Shown piece by piece: positions 36,723-45,229 of a stretch of 64,000 bases of DNA. Every line of letters begins with the position of its first letter. Position 1 is the stretch's first letter. Source of the DNA: JAHEJN01 sp963787285 (GTDB lineage Bacteria; Actinomycetota; Acidimicrobiia; Acidimicrobiales; JAHEJN01); NCBI GenBank assembly GCA_963787285.1, contig CAWBCM010000006.1, positions 62,001 to 126,000 on the forward strand. Reading direction: 5' to 3'. A program made the position numbers and the translations under genes. The notes beneath the pieces were generated by a model. It ran no database searches. It was not told the origin of the DNA and saw nothing but the letters and a program-made list of their open reading frames with translations.

Positions 36723-39086
36723 ATGACTGAAACCAACTCCCAATCCTCCGCGAGACCGGTGCCGACCGGCACCGGCTCCGACGCGCCGTTCGACGACCGG
36801 CCGGCAGAGCTGCGTCTCGACGAGCAGGCCCCGACGGCGCCGCTCTTCGCGGCGCGTGTGCTCGTGATCGATCCGGAGACCGATCGGGCGGCGGCGCTGG
36901 CCGAGCTGCTCGAGCAGCGTGCGGTGCAGGTGCAACGCACGCCCGACGGATGGATCGGTCTGGAGCTCATGGCCGAGGCCATGCCCGACCTGGTCGTCGT
37001 CGGCCTCGAGCTCGATCGGCCCGATGGCATCGAGTTGCTGGAGCACCTGATGGTCAGGCGCGACCTCACCACGCTGCCGATCGTCGCCATGGGTGCCCGG
37101 CCGAACTCGATCGAGCCCACTCGGTTCGATGTGCGGGTCATGCCGCCGAGTGCCCAGATCGACGACGTCGCCGAGGCGGTGCTGGGCCAGTTGCGACTCG
37201 TGAAACGGCGCGGCGCCGCCGTGGACGTGCTCGACGTCGAAGGCTTCGCCCGCGAGCTGAACCGAGAGTTCCGTCGGCGCCGGTGGGGCGGGCAGCGAGG
37301 GTTCCTCGCATCGCTCACCTTGTTCGAGCTCCCGAGCGTGCGCCTGCGACTCGGTCATCTCGCCGAGTCACGGCTGCTCGATCGCGTGGCCCATCAGATC
37401 GGCACCCTTCTGTCGCCCATGGACGTCGTCGGCCTCACCCGCGAGGACCGGATCGGAATCCTCTTCCGTGAAACCAACGAGGCCGCGGTCGAGCGAATTC
37501 TGCGAGCGATCGGGCGGCTGATCACCGACGAGGTACACGTGCTCGAAGGGGAACGCCTCCTGCTCACCCCGGCCGTCGGCTATCTCGACCTCGACGACGG
37601 TGCGAGCATCACGGAGGTCGCGCGTCGAGCCGAGGCCGCCCGGGTGCACTCCTCCCGACACCTCGATCTCCGCGCGGCCCGGTGGGACGTGTCGATGGAT
37701 CCCGTGGCGGTGAGCGACCACGTCATTGCGGGGCCGGGTCGGCTACGGCGGATGCGGGCTCGGCTCCGGTTGCCGATTCAGATCGCCCTCACCTTCGTCC
37801 TGGGCATCGGCGTGCCCTACTCCCTCTACTGGTCGACCGACGCCGTCGGCTTCCCGATCGCCAACTACGTGTACATGCTCGTGGTGGCGGCGCTGGTCGG
37901 CACGGGTGCCCTGATCCTGCACGAGGCCCATCTCGCGACCCATCAGAAGGAACCTCCCGAAGAGCCGCTCGTGCCGTATCCCCGGGCCTCGGCGATCATC
38001 GCCGCGTACCTGCCGAACGAGGCGGCGACGGTCATGGAGACCATCGAGGCGTTTCTCGCGCTCGACTACCCGAACGACATCGAGATCATCCTCGCCTACA
38101 ACACCCCCGATCCGATGCCGGTACAGGACCGCCTGCGAGAGATGGCGGAGCGTTATCCGAACTTCATGCCCGTCGAGGTCAAGGGATCGACGTCGAAGGC
38201 TCAGAACGTGAACGCCGTCTTGAGCCTCGCGACCGGGGAGTTCACGGGCGTGTTCGACGCCGATCACATGCCTCGCCCGGACAGCTACCGCCGGGCGTGG
38301 CGGTGGCTGTCGGCGGGCTACGACGTGGTCCAGGGCCACTGCATGACCCGAAACGGCAACGCAACGTGGTTGACGAAGATGATCGCGGTCGAGTTCGAGG
38401 CGATCTACGCCGTTGCCCACCCCGGACGGGCCCGCATGCACGACTTCGGGATCTTCGGGGGATCGAACGGCTACTGGCGCACGGACCTGCTGCACGAGAT
38501 CCGCATGCGGGGCTCGATGCTCACCGAGGACATCGATTCGGCGCTACGCGTCATCAAGCGGGGCAAGCGCATCCGATCCGATCGCTCCCTGGTGAGCCGA
38601 GAGCTCGCCACCACCACTTTGAAGCAGGTCTGGAATCAGCGGCTGCGCTGGGCGCAGGGATGGTTCCAGGTCTCCCGCCAACACGCCATCGACGGCATCC
38701 GTTCGAAGCATCTGAGCGGCCGGCAGCGGTTCGGGATGTTCCACCTGCTCGTGTGGCGGGAGATCTACCCGTGGCTTTCGCTGCAGATCATCCCGCTGCT
38801 GCTGTGGGCCTACACCAAGGGCGGAGTGGGCTGGGTGGTGCCGGTGTATCTCGGGACCACGGTGTTCACGACGGCAGTGGGGCCGCTGACCACGATCTAC
38901 GCGTACCATCTGGCCGATCCGGAGATCAAGCAGCACCGCGGCTGGTTCTGGGCCTACCTGTTCTTCTCCACGGTTTTCTACACGGAGTACAAGAACCTCA
39001 TCGCACGCGTGGCCCAGATCAAAGACGTCATGGGAGAAGCAGATTGGCGCGTCACTCCCCGTTCGGCCGATCCTGTGGCAGACTAG
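36723..39086 (+). CDS. REC-GGDEF(degenerate)-glycosyltransferase family 2 membrane fusion
   Basis: 787 residues from ATG 36723. Order: receiver-like domain (ARVLVIDPETDRAAALAELL, about 45-150) whose phospho-acceptor position reads VVVGLEL (G94 instead of Asp); a GGDEF-like domain (about 165-320) with LTREDRIGILF in place of the GGDEF motif; two membrane helices (about 345-395); then a processive GT2/cellulose-synthase-like domain with FDADH (Asp512 region), TEDID (601-605) and QRLRWAQGW (from Q639), followed by C-terminal membrane helices. The catalytic GT residues are intact while both signalling domains look inactive, suggesting a ligand- or protein-sensing role. It may make an exopolysaccharide; polymer unknown. 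No PilZ domain seen. Upstream in-frame ATGs exist (36579, 36624) but lack homology. Confidence 0.87.
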   Translation: MTETNSQSSARPVPTGTGSDAPFDDRPAELRLDEQAPTAPLFAARVLVIDPETDRAAALAELLEQRAVQVQRTPDGWIGLELMAEAMPDLVVVGLELDRPDGIELLEHLMVRRDLTTLPIVAMGARPNSIEPTRFDVRVMPPSAQIDDVAEAVLGQLRLVKRRGAAVDVLDVEGFARELNREFRRRRWGGQRGFLASLTLFELPSVRLRLGHLAESRLLDRVAHQIGTLLSPMDVVGLTREDRIGILFRETNEAAVERILRAIGRLITDEVHVLEGERLLLTPAVGYLDLDDGASITEVARRAEAARVHSSRHLDLRAARWDVSMDPVAVSDHVIAGPGRLRRMRARLRLPIQIALTFVLGIGVPYSLYWSTDAVGFPIANYVYMLVVAALVGTGALILHEAHLATHQKEPPEEPLVPYPRASAIIAAYLPNEAATVMETIEAFLALDYPNDIEIILAYNTPDPMPVQDRLREMAERYPNFMPVEVKGSTSKAQNVNAVLSLATGEFTGVFDADHMPRPDSYRRAWRWLSAGYDVVQGHCMTRNGNATWLTKMIAVEFEAIYAVAHPGRARMHDFGIFGGSNGYWRTDLLHEIRMRGSMLTEDIDSALRVIKRGKRIRSDRSLVSRELATTTLKQVWNQRLRWAQGWFQVSRQHAIDGIRSKHLSGRQRFGMFHLLVWREIYPWLSLQIIPLLLWAYTKGGVGWVVPVYLGTTVFTTAVGPLTTIYAYHLADPEIKQHRGWFWAYLFFSTVFYTEYKNLIARVAQIKDVMGEADWRVTPRSADPVAD

Positions 39087-39131
39087 ATGTTCTGATCTCC
39101 GTGGCGGACTCGATCGGCCACCGAAAAGATC

Positions 39132-39202
39132 AACTGGCCAGCGCATCGGCTGAGTCGTAACCCCGTGGGCTATGGGCACGACACCTGATGCGCTGGCCAG
39201 TT
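39132..39202. repeat. Perfect 16-bp inverted repeat in the convergent gap
   Basis: Arms 39132-39147 (aactggccagcgcatc) and 39187-39202 (gatgcgctggccagtt) are exact reverse complements, separated by 39 bases. The element lies between the convergent ends of the glycosyltransferase gene (39086) and the small peptide gene (39277). The loop is long for an intrinsic terminator and there is no U-tract. It might be a bidirectional transcription barrier, a dimeric protein-binding site, or a remnant of a mobile-element end. No gene was seen in 39087-39276. Confidence 0.8.
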
Positions 39203-39276
39203 ACCAGTACGGACGGACAGAGCGGGTGGGCAGCCGCTGCGTCTTTCCGCCTGTCGAATGGTCGGAGGGCGGAAGG

Positions 39277-39363
39277 TCAGCCCATGAAGGTCACTGCGCC
39301 GGCAACGTCGGCCCAGAACACGAGGGGGGCCAGGAAAGCGATGATGCCTGCGAGCTTCTTCAT
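39277..39363 (-). CDS. Small hydrophobic peptide, 28 residues
   Basis: Open frame from ATG 39363 to TGA 39277 with a good Shine-Dalgarno (AGGAGA, seven bases upstream). The product starts MKKLAGIIAFLAPLVFW and continues as an almost uniformly non-polar segment, so it is a membrane-inserted micro-protein or a short secreted/signal peptide. It lies downstream of two 11-bp-period direct repeats and next to a SARP-type regulator. A short inverted repeat (39244-39276, ttccgcc / ggcggaa) follows the stop. No family recognised; coding status is inferred from ribosome-binding site and composition. Confidence 0.6.
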   Translation of the reverse strand: MKKLAGIIAFLAPLVFWADVAGAVTFMG

Positions 39364-39410
39364 GAGCGGGTCTCCTGCGTAGGTGAACAAGGATGACTTT
39401 GGACGCGCGC

Positions 39411-39427
39411 TGTCTCAGGACTGTCTC
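39411..39427 (-). promoter_or_regulatory. Direct repeat, 11-bp period, upstream of the small peptide gene
   Basis: On the minus strand this reads TGAGACAGTCCTGAGACAG: two copies of GAGACA 11 bp apart, about 50 bases before the peptide's ATG. SARP-family activators bind direct repeats spaced by one helical turn (11 bp) close to the promoter, so this is a candidate site for the adjacent regulator or another factor. Confidence 0.5.
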
Positions 39428-39547
39428 AACCACACATCGTCCGGAGAAAAGCATGGGTTCACCACTCGGCGGGCGCCTCGTGGCACACGAAGATGCGGCG
39501 GGGCACGCGACGCTCATAATGGGCTGAGGTTCATAGTGGACCCTCGA

Positions 39548-39564
39548 TGTCTCGGAACTGTCTC
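39548..39564 (-). promoter_or_regulatory. Second copy of the 11-bp-period direct repeat
   Basis: On the minus strand this reads CGAGACAGTTCCGAGACAT: again two GAGACA hexamers 11 bp apart, 137 bp upstream of the first copy and just beyond the stop of the SARP-like regulator gene (39586). Recurrence of the same spaced motif in a gap of only 220 bases argues for a real binding site. Confidence 0.5.
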
Positions 39565-39585
39565 GGCTCGTGGGCCGCCGTGGGC

Positions 39586-42500
39586 TCAGTCGCGTGCGCC
39601 CCGTGTGACGACCTCGACACCCTCGGCCCGCAGTTCGGCCAGCGTTCGACGGACGGTGCTGCGACTGGCGCCGAGGGCCGACGCGAGGTGGTCGACGGTG
39701 GGAGCGGCGCCCTGCTGGGCCGCCTCGGTCGCCAGGCGCATCAGCCGGATCGCCCGCGCCTCGCGGGCGTCGTGAGGGTCGTCGCGGTGGGCGATGGTCC
39801 ACAGTACCGTCACGTGATCCTCGGCTCGCAGCGGTCGGCCCGACGGAGCATCGACGGCCGGCAGCTCGACGGTGATCACCTCGGGCTGGAGACCGGCCCA
39901 CGCCCGCTCGATGGCTGCCAGGACCGGGTTGGAGTCGAAGGCTTGCTTGCGGTCGTCGAGCGACAGGTTGCGCATCATGTGCTCGACCCAGGTCCACGCC
40001 GCCTCGAGCGCCGAGTCGGCGCCGACGAGATCGCCTGCCGCCCGGCTGGCCCGGGTGAGGGACCACCACGCCAATTGCGGGGCGTGGGTGAATTCGTCGA
40101 CGAGTGCGGTGCCGCGGCGGGCGGTGGCTTGCGCTTCGTCGAGGAGGCCCATGGCCCCCTCGGCATCGGCAAGCACCGCGTACAGCATGGGCAGGAACGA
40201 CTGCGACTCGATCTCGAGGCCGACGGCGACGGCCTCGCTCGCATGGGCGCGGGCTCGGTCGGGCTGGCCCTGATCGATGGCCAAGCGAGCCAGTGCCGCC
40301 AGCACCTGGATGCGGGCAAAGCGAAGATCGTCGACGGCGGTGTTGTCGAGCGCATCGTGGTAGAGGACTTCGGTGGCCGCGAGGTCTCCGCGAGCATGAG
40401 CGAGACGACCGGCGATCAACTGGCAATGCCCGAGCTGGCCTCGGTTGCCCATCTCGTCGTGAGCCTCGATGGCCGACCGACAGAGCTGCTCGGCGACGGA
40501 ATCGACGCCGAAGAGCATCTGGCGCAGGTCGGCGACGTTGCCGGCCACGAAGGCCTCTCCACGCCGGTTCCCGATCTCCGCGAAGATCTGGGCCGCTTCG
40601 GTGTGGTCGCGCAGCGCCGTTCCGGGATCGTTGTGCTGGAGCAGGGCGGCCCGGTTCACGAGGTTGCGGCCGATCGCGAAGCGATGGCCGAGCTGACGTG
40701 ATCGCTCGAGGGCCGCCCCGAACGCGTCGAGCGCATCTCGTTGGCGCCCGCTCTCGGCCGCCGAGATTCCGGCCATACCCATGGCCTCGACCTCGGCCAG
40801 TGCATCGTGCGCCGCGGTTGCGGCGACCCGAACGTCGGCCCAGGCGGCACTGGCGGCCTCGTGGTGTTGCATCATCTGCAGCGCCCGGGCTCGCGCGCCG
40901 AGAGCAGCCAGACGGGTGGACGCGTCGAGGATCTCGAGGTCGAGGCGGTCGAGCAGCGCGATGGCCGCCGAAGGGGATCCGGCGTCGAGGAGAACGTGGG
41001 ACTTGACGACCGTGGCCGAACGCATCACCTCTTGCTCGTCGGCGTCTCGGGCCCATCCGATCAGGTCGTCGACCGATCGGATTGCGTCGTCGAGCTGTCC
41101 CTGTCCGGCGAGGAAGGCGATGCGTCGGCGGTGAGCGGTGGCGCGTTGATCGGCCCGTGTTGCGGCAGCCTCGAGGCGTTCGATGGTCTCACGTCGTGTG
41201 TCGATGTCGCCCACCACGTCGAGCGCCGTCTCGAAGGCCAGGTGGAACGAGAAGACGTCGTCGGAGCTCTCGAGATGATCGGGCCAGTGCAGCCGCTGGG
41301 CACTCGTGAAGTGGCCGACCGCCTGGGGATAGGCGGCCGCCTCGACGGCGACCTCCGCGGCTGCCGCGTAGTGACCGGCGGCGCGATCGAGGAGCCCGCC
41401 CGCCTCCGCGTGCCAGGCGAGCTCCGCCTCGGGAACTCTCTCGAGCTGCGTGGCGGCTGCGTGCAGTGCCGCCCGCTGGTCGGCCTCGATGCTGTCGTAG
41501 ACGACGCGTTGGATCTGCGTGTGCGGTAGGACGAACTCGTCGCCGCTCTCGATCACCAGCGTTCGGCGCAGAAGGTCCTCGAGATCGGCCGAGAGGGCAC
41601 CGATGCCGGTGTGAGCGGACAGACTCAGGATTTCCCCGACGCCGGCGGGTCGGTCGAGCACGGCCACCGCCTCGAGCGCCGATCGGGCACTCTCGGAAAC
41701 CAGCGCAACGCGACTGGCGATCACCGACTGGACGCTGTCGGTGACCCTGGCCATCTGTTGGTCGGCGAGCTCGACGTGGGCGCGCAGCGTCTCGAGTGCG
41801 AAGAGCGGATTGCCTCCCGTCTCGAGGTGGATCTCGTCGAGACGGGCCGCCTCGATCTCTATCCCGGCGTTGAACGCCAGCGCTCCGAGTGCCGAGCGGT
41901 CGAGGGGAACAAGGGTGATCTGGCGGCGCACCATCGGCTCGAGATCAACCAGGGTCTGCCAGACCTCTGAACGCTCGCGTGCCTCGCCGGGCCGGTAGCC
42001 GACGGCCACCACCAGCTCTCGCCGAGGGCTCGCGAGACCGAGTCCCCGCACGACCGCCAGCGTTTCCGCATCGGCTGCGTGCAGATCCTCGACCACCACC
42101 AGCAGGGGGCGGATGGCGGAGGCCGCCACCAGTGCCTGCACCAGTGCTTCGGTCCGCCGTCGCTGGCTCTCGGCTGGTGCGAGCGCCTCGGGCACGCCGA
42201 GATCGGGGAGCCAGCCCGAGATCCGGGGCATGAGCGTAGCCAGCTCCTGGAGCCAGATCGGCTCGATGACATCGGCGATCTGGAAGACGCGAAGCCGGGG
42301 AAGGGCGGCTTCGATGGCAGGGAGAACGGCTGCATAGGGCGCGCCGACAGCGCGACCGGTGATCGTGGCGACGTCGAACCCACGCCAGCGGGCGGCTTCT
42401 CCGAGGTCTCGCAACAGGTGCGATTTGCCGATTCCGGGGTTGCCCTCCACCAGCGCGACGCCGCCGGTACCGGCCAAGGCGTCGTCGAGGGTCCGACGGA

Positions 42501-43326
42501 GCAGGGACCGTTCGCGATCGCGCCCCACGACCGGCCAGCGATCCCCGCCCGACGCAGCGGTCTCGGCTTCGGTGACCGGTTCGTCGGCCGAAGCGACCTC
42601 GTCCTGGTCGAGAAGGCGAGCGAGAAGGTCACGGGTCTCGGGTTCGGGTTGGGATCCGAGCTCGCGGTCGAGCAGCGACTGCAGCCGGTCGTAGTGCTCG
42701 ACGGCCTCGGCCGATCGACCGAGTAGGTGCAGGAGCCGCATGACCTCGCGATGCGGCTCCTCGGCGAACTCGTTGAGCTCGACGACCCGACGGGCGACGT
42801 CGAGGGCCTCGTCGAGCTCGGCGCGGGCCTTGTGGGCACGCACGAGCTCGGACAGGAGGTGCGCAAAGCGCTCGCGATAGCGCTCCCGCCACGCCACCAC
42901 CCAGTCGTCGCTGACGCCGTCGCACAGTTCGCCGCCCACCAGGGCCGCGGCGTCGCGCAGGGCGAAGAAGTGGTCGTCGTCCGGATGGCTCCGCAGCTGC
43001 TCGAGACAGTGGTCGAAGGTCCAGACGTCGACCCACGTGTCCGAGCCGATGACCTCGATGTGCTCGCGCTCGGCTTCGAGCAACGGGGCGTCGTCGGGGA
43101 GGGCCGACGTGATCTGCCACAGTGCCTGGCTCAGGCGGCGACGGGCCTTGACCTCGGGCATGTCGGGCCAGAACGTGCCGGTTATCAGCGAGCGCGACAC
43201 CCGCCGTGGGCCGCCGAGCAGGAGATAGGCGAGCAACGACGTGGCGGCGCGTGACGCGAATCGGACGGGTTCGTCGGCGACCTCGGCCGACGGGTCTCCG
43301 AACAGTCGAACGCGGATGTGGGCCAC
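39586..43326 (-). CDS. SARP/BTAD-AAA-TPR transcriptional regulator with C-terminal helix-turn-helix
   Basis: 1246 residues from GTG 43326. Order: OmpR-type winged helix (VRLFGDPSAEVADEPVRFAS, about 1-95), bacterial transcriptional activation domain (about 95-245, DRLQSLLDRELGSQPEPETR), AAA/NACHT-like ATPase with Walker A VEGNPGIGKSHLLRDL (about 290) and Walker B PLLVVVEDLHAADAETLAVV, a long TPR-like helical array, and a C-terminal small helix-turn-helix (APTVDHLASALGASRSTVRR). Large SARP regulators such as AfsR have this N-terminal arrangement, but the extra C-terminal DNA-binding domain is unusual. A longer upstream extension in the same frame overlaps dus and is not coding. Confidence 0.9.
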   Translation of the reverse strand: MAHIRVRLFGDPSAEVADEPVRFASRAATSLLAYLLLGGPRRVSRSLITGTFWPDMPEVKARRRLSQALWQITSALPDDAPLLEAEREHIEVIGSDTWVDVWTFDHCLEQLRSHPDDDHFFALRDAAALVGGELCDGVSDDWVVAWRERYRERFAHLLSELVRAHKARAELDEALDVARRVVELNEFAEEPHREVMRLLHLLGRSAEAVEHYDRLQSLLDRELGSQPEPETRDLLARLLDQDEVASADEPVTEAETAASGGDRWPVVGRDRERSLLRRTLDDALAGTGGVALVEGNPGIGKSHLLRDLGEAARWRGFDVATITGRAVGAPYAAVLPAIEAALPRLRVFQIADVIEPIWLQELATLMPRISGWLPDLGVPEALAPAESQRRRTEALVQALVAASAIRPLLVVVEDLHAADAETLAVVRGLGLASPRRELVVAVGYRPGEARERSEVWQTLVDLEPMVRRQITLVPLDRSALGALAFNAGIEIEAARLDEIHLETGGNPLFALETLRAHVELADQQMARVTDSVQSVIASRVALVSESARSALEAVAVLDRPAGVGEILSLSAHTGIGALSADLEDLLRRTLVIESGDEFVLPHTQIQRVVYDSIEADQRAALHAAATQLERVPEAELAWHAEAGGLLDRAAGHYAAAAEVAVEAAAYPQAVGHFTSAQRLHWPDHLESSDDVFSFHLAFETALDVVGDIDTRRETIERLEAAATRADQRATAHRRRIAFLAGQGQLDDAIRSVDDLIGWARDADEQEVMRSATVVKSHVLLDAGSPSAAIALLDRLDLEILDASTRLAALGARARALQMMQHHEAASAAWADVRVAATAAHDALAEVEAMGMAGISAAESGRQRDALDAFGAALERSRQLGHRFAIGRNLVNRAALLQHNDPGTALRDHTEAAQIFAEIGNRRGEAFVAGNVADLRQMLFGVDSVAEQLCRSAIEAHDEMGNRGQLGHCQLIAGRLAHARGDLAATEVLYHDALDNTAVDDLRFARIQVLAALARLAIDQGQPDRARAHASEAVAVGLEIESQSFLPMLYAVLADAEGAMGLLDEAQATARRGTALVDEFTHAPQLAWWSLTRASRAAGDLVGADSALEAAWTWVEHMMRNLSLDDRKQAFDSNPVLAAIERAWAGLQPEVITVELPAVDAPSGRPLRAEDHVTVLWTIAHRDDPHDAREARAIRLMRLATEAAQQGAAPTVDHLASALGASRSTVRRTLAELRAEGVEVVTRGARD

Positions 43327-43439
43327 GGTTCCCTTCGATCGCCCGGTCGCTGGAGCCGGAGCCGCACCGTTGGGCGGCCGGTGCGTCCCCCATTGTTGCA
43401 CCGCCGGGCTCGATAGGTCGATGGACTGGGCTTTTCGGC

Positions 43440-44612
43440 TCAGCCGCCCGAAACGAGCGCGTCGGCTCCCGGGTGGAGTTTCGGCTGCTCTTCGGGGTCG
43501 TCGAGCCAGCCATCGGGCAGGGCGACCGGACGCGGGCCGGCGGTGTGGCCTCGTGGCATTCGGGCCGCCGCAGCGGGGAAGGGGACCGACGGATCGACGC
43601 CGTCGAGCAGGTCGTGGAGCTCGGCGAGCGATCGCATCTGGTTGAGGGATCGGCGAAGATCGGGGCCGACCGGATAGCCCTTGAGGTACCAGCCGGTGAA
43701 CTTGCGGAACTCTCGAACCGCACGGCGCTCGCCGATCCAGTCGACGAGCAGCCCGAGGTGTTCGCCCATGATGTCGCGGACCTCGCCGAGGGTCGGGGGT
43801 CGAGGTGCCGGCCGACCCTCGAAGGCGGCGGCGAGCTCGCCGAAGAGCCACGGCCGACCGAGACACCCGCGCCCGATGACCACGCCGTCGCATCCGGTCT
43901 GGCCCATCATGGCCAAGGCATCGGTGGCGTCCCAGATGTCGCCGTTGCCGAGCACCGGGATGCCGACGTGGTGTTTCAGTCGGGTGATCGCATCCCAGTC
44001 GGCGGTGCCGGAGTAGAGCTGCTCCGACGTGCGGGCGTGCAGGCTCACCGCTGCGCAGCCTTCGTCCTCGGCGATACGCCCGGCGTCGAGAAAGGTCAGA
44101 TGCTCGTCGTCGATGCCTTTGCGGAACTTGATGGTCACCGGCACCGATCCTGCGGCCTCGACGGTGGCGGCCACGATCGAGGCCAGGAGCTTGCGCTTCA
44201 CCGGAAGCGCGGCGCCACCTCCGTGACGCGTGACCTTCTTGGCCGGGCACCCGAAGTTCAGGTCGACGTGATCGACCCGACCGCCGTCCACGAGGCGACG
44301 AGTCGCCTCGGCGATCGAGCCCGGTTCGGTGCCGTACAACTGGATGCTGCGGGGTGACTCGTCGGGGGCGAACTCGGTCAGCTTCATCGACAGGGGATGG
44401 CCTTCGACAATCGCCCGCGCGGTGACCATCTGCCCGACGTAGAGCCCCGCACCGAAGCGACGACACAGCGTGCGGAACGGTGCGTTGGTCACTCCTGCCA
44501 TCGGAGCGAGCACCACCGGAGGCCACACCGAGAGGGGGCCGATCTCGACGGCCCGGTGGCCGTGAGGAGACACGGGAGCGGGCGCCGCGGTGGTCGACTC
44601 GGCGAGGGTCAC
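43440..44612 (-). CDS. dusB: tRNA-dihydrouridine synthase
   Basis: 390-residue FMN-dependent enzyme reducing uridine to dihydrouridine in tRNA. Motifs: VVLAPMAGVTNAPFRTLCRR, HVDLNFGCPAKKVTRHGGGA with the catalytic cysteine in GCPAKK, VTIKFRKGID and VLGNGDIWDATDALAMM. Its start overlaps the maf stop (GTGA). The actinobacterial Dus family is DusB-like; the C-terminal part (about 45 residues) is less conserved. Confidence 0.93.
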   Translation of the reverse strand: MTLAESTTAAPAPVSPHGHRAVEIGPLSVWPPVVLAPMAGVTNAPFRTLCRRFGAGLYVGQMVTARAIVEGHPLSMKLTEFAPDESPRSIQLYGTEPGSIAEATRRLVDGGRVDHVDLNFGCPAKKVTRHGGGAALPVKRKLLASIVAATVEAAGSVPVTIKFRKGIDDEHLTFLDAGRIAEDEGCAAVSLHARTSEQLYSGTADWDAITRLKHHVGIPVLGNGDIWDATDALAMMGQTGCDGVVIGRGCLGRPWLFGELAAAFEGRPAPRPPTLGEVRDIMGEHLGLLVDWIGERRAVREFRKFTGWYLKGYPVGPDLRRSLNQMRSLAELHDLLDGVDPSVPFPAAAARMPRGHTAGPRPVALPDGWLDDPEEQPKLHPGADALVSGG

Positions 44613-45229
44613 GGCCCGAACGGTATCGGCGGCTTCGGGCGGTCGATCCCTGCGGCGTCGAGCAGGGCCACGGTCTCGGCCAGCGGCAGTCCCACCACGT
44701 TGCTGTAACTACCGTCGATGCGGGTGACCAGCGAACCGCCGATGCCCTGGATGCCATAGCCCCCGGCCTTGTCCAGCGGTTCGCCCGTCGCGACGTACCA
44801 GGCGATCTCGTCGTCGGAGAGCGGGCGGATCTCCACGCTCGTGGTCACCGTGACCAATTGGGTCGTCCCGCCTGCCGCCAAGGCGACCCCGCTCGTCACG
44901 CGGTGGACGTGGCCCGACAACTGCCGCAGCATCGCCGCAGCCGATTCCGGCGACGTCGGCTTCCCGAGGATCTCGTCGTCGAGCGCGACGACCGTGTCGG
45001 CCGCCAGGATCACCCGCGACCGAGGGGCGAGGAGGTGGCAGGCAGCCAGGGCCTTGGCCCGAGCGAGTCGATCGACCAGGTGCCTCGCCGTCTCGCCCGC
45101 GTCGGGCGTCTCGTCGGTCTCGGGAACGACGATGTCGAAGTCGTAGCCCATCTGACCCAGCAGCTCTCGGCGCCGGGGCGAAGCGGAGGCGAGGACCAGG
45201 CGTGCGGATGGCGACTCGGCGTGGCTCAT
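44609..45229 (-). CDS. maf: Maf-family nucleotide pyrophosphatase
   Basis: 206 residues. The Maf fold is seen in LVLASASPRRRELLGQMG, VILAADTVVALDDEILGKP, SGHVHRVTSGVAL and GGYGIQGIGGSLVTRIDGSY then SNVVGLPLAET. Maf/YhdE hydrolyses dTTP/UTP and modified nucleotides, acting in house-cleaning or septum inhibition. ATG 45229 overlaps the CPBP gene (ATGA), making a tight operon. Confidence 0.95.
   Translation of the reverse strand: MSHAESPSARLVLASASPRRRELLGQMGYDFDIVVPETDETPDAGETARHLVDRLARAKALAACHLLAPRSRVILAADTVVALDDEILGKPTSPESAAAMLRQLSGHVHRVTSGVALAAGGTTQLVTVTTSVEIRPLSDDEIAWYVATGEPLDKAGGYGIQGIGGSLVTRIDGSYSNVVGLPLAETVALLDAAGIDRPKPPIPFGP

Noticed and set aside
39380..39455. Minus-strand frame starting at ATG 39452
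   Set aside because: No Shine-Dalgarno, Arg-rich shadow composition, and it runs over the better-supported 28-residue peptide gene in another frame.
43327..44757. N-terminal extension of the SARP regulator to 1723 residues
   Set aside because: It overlaps the well-conserved dus and maf genes in another frame and has shadow-like Arg/Ser/Pro composition.
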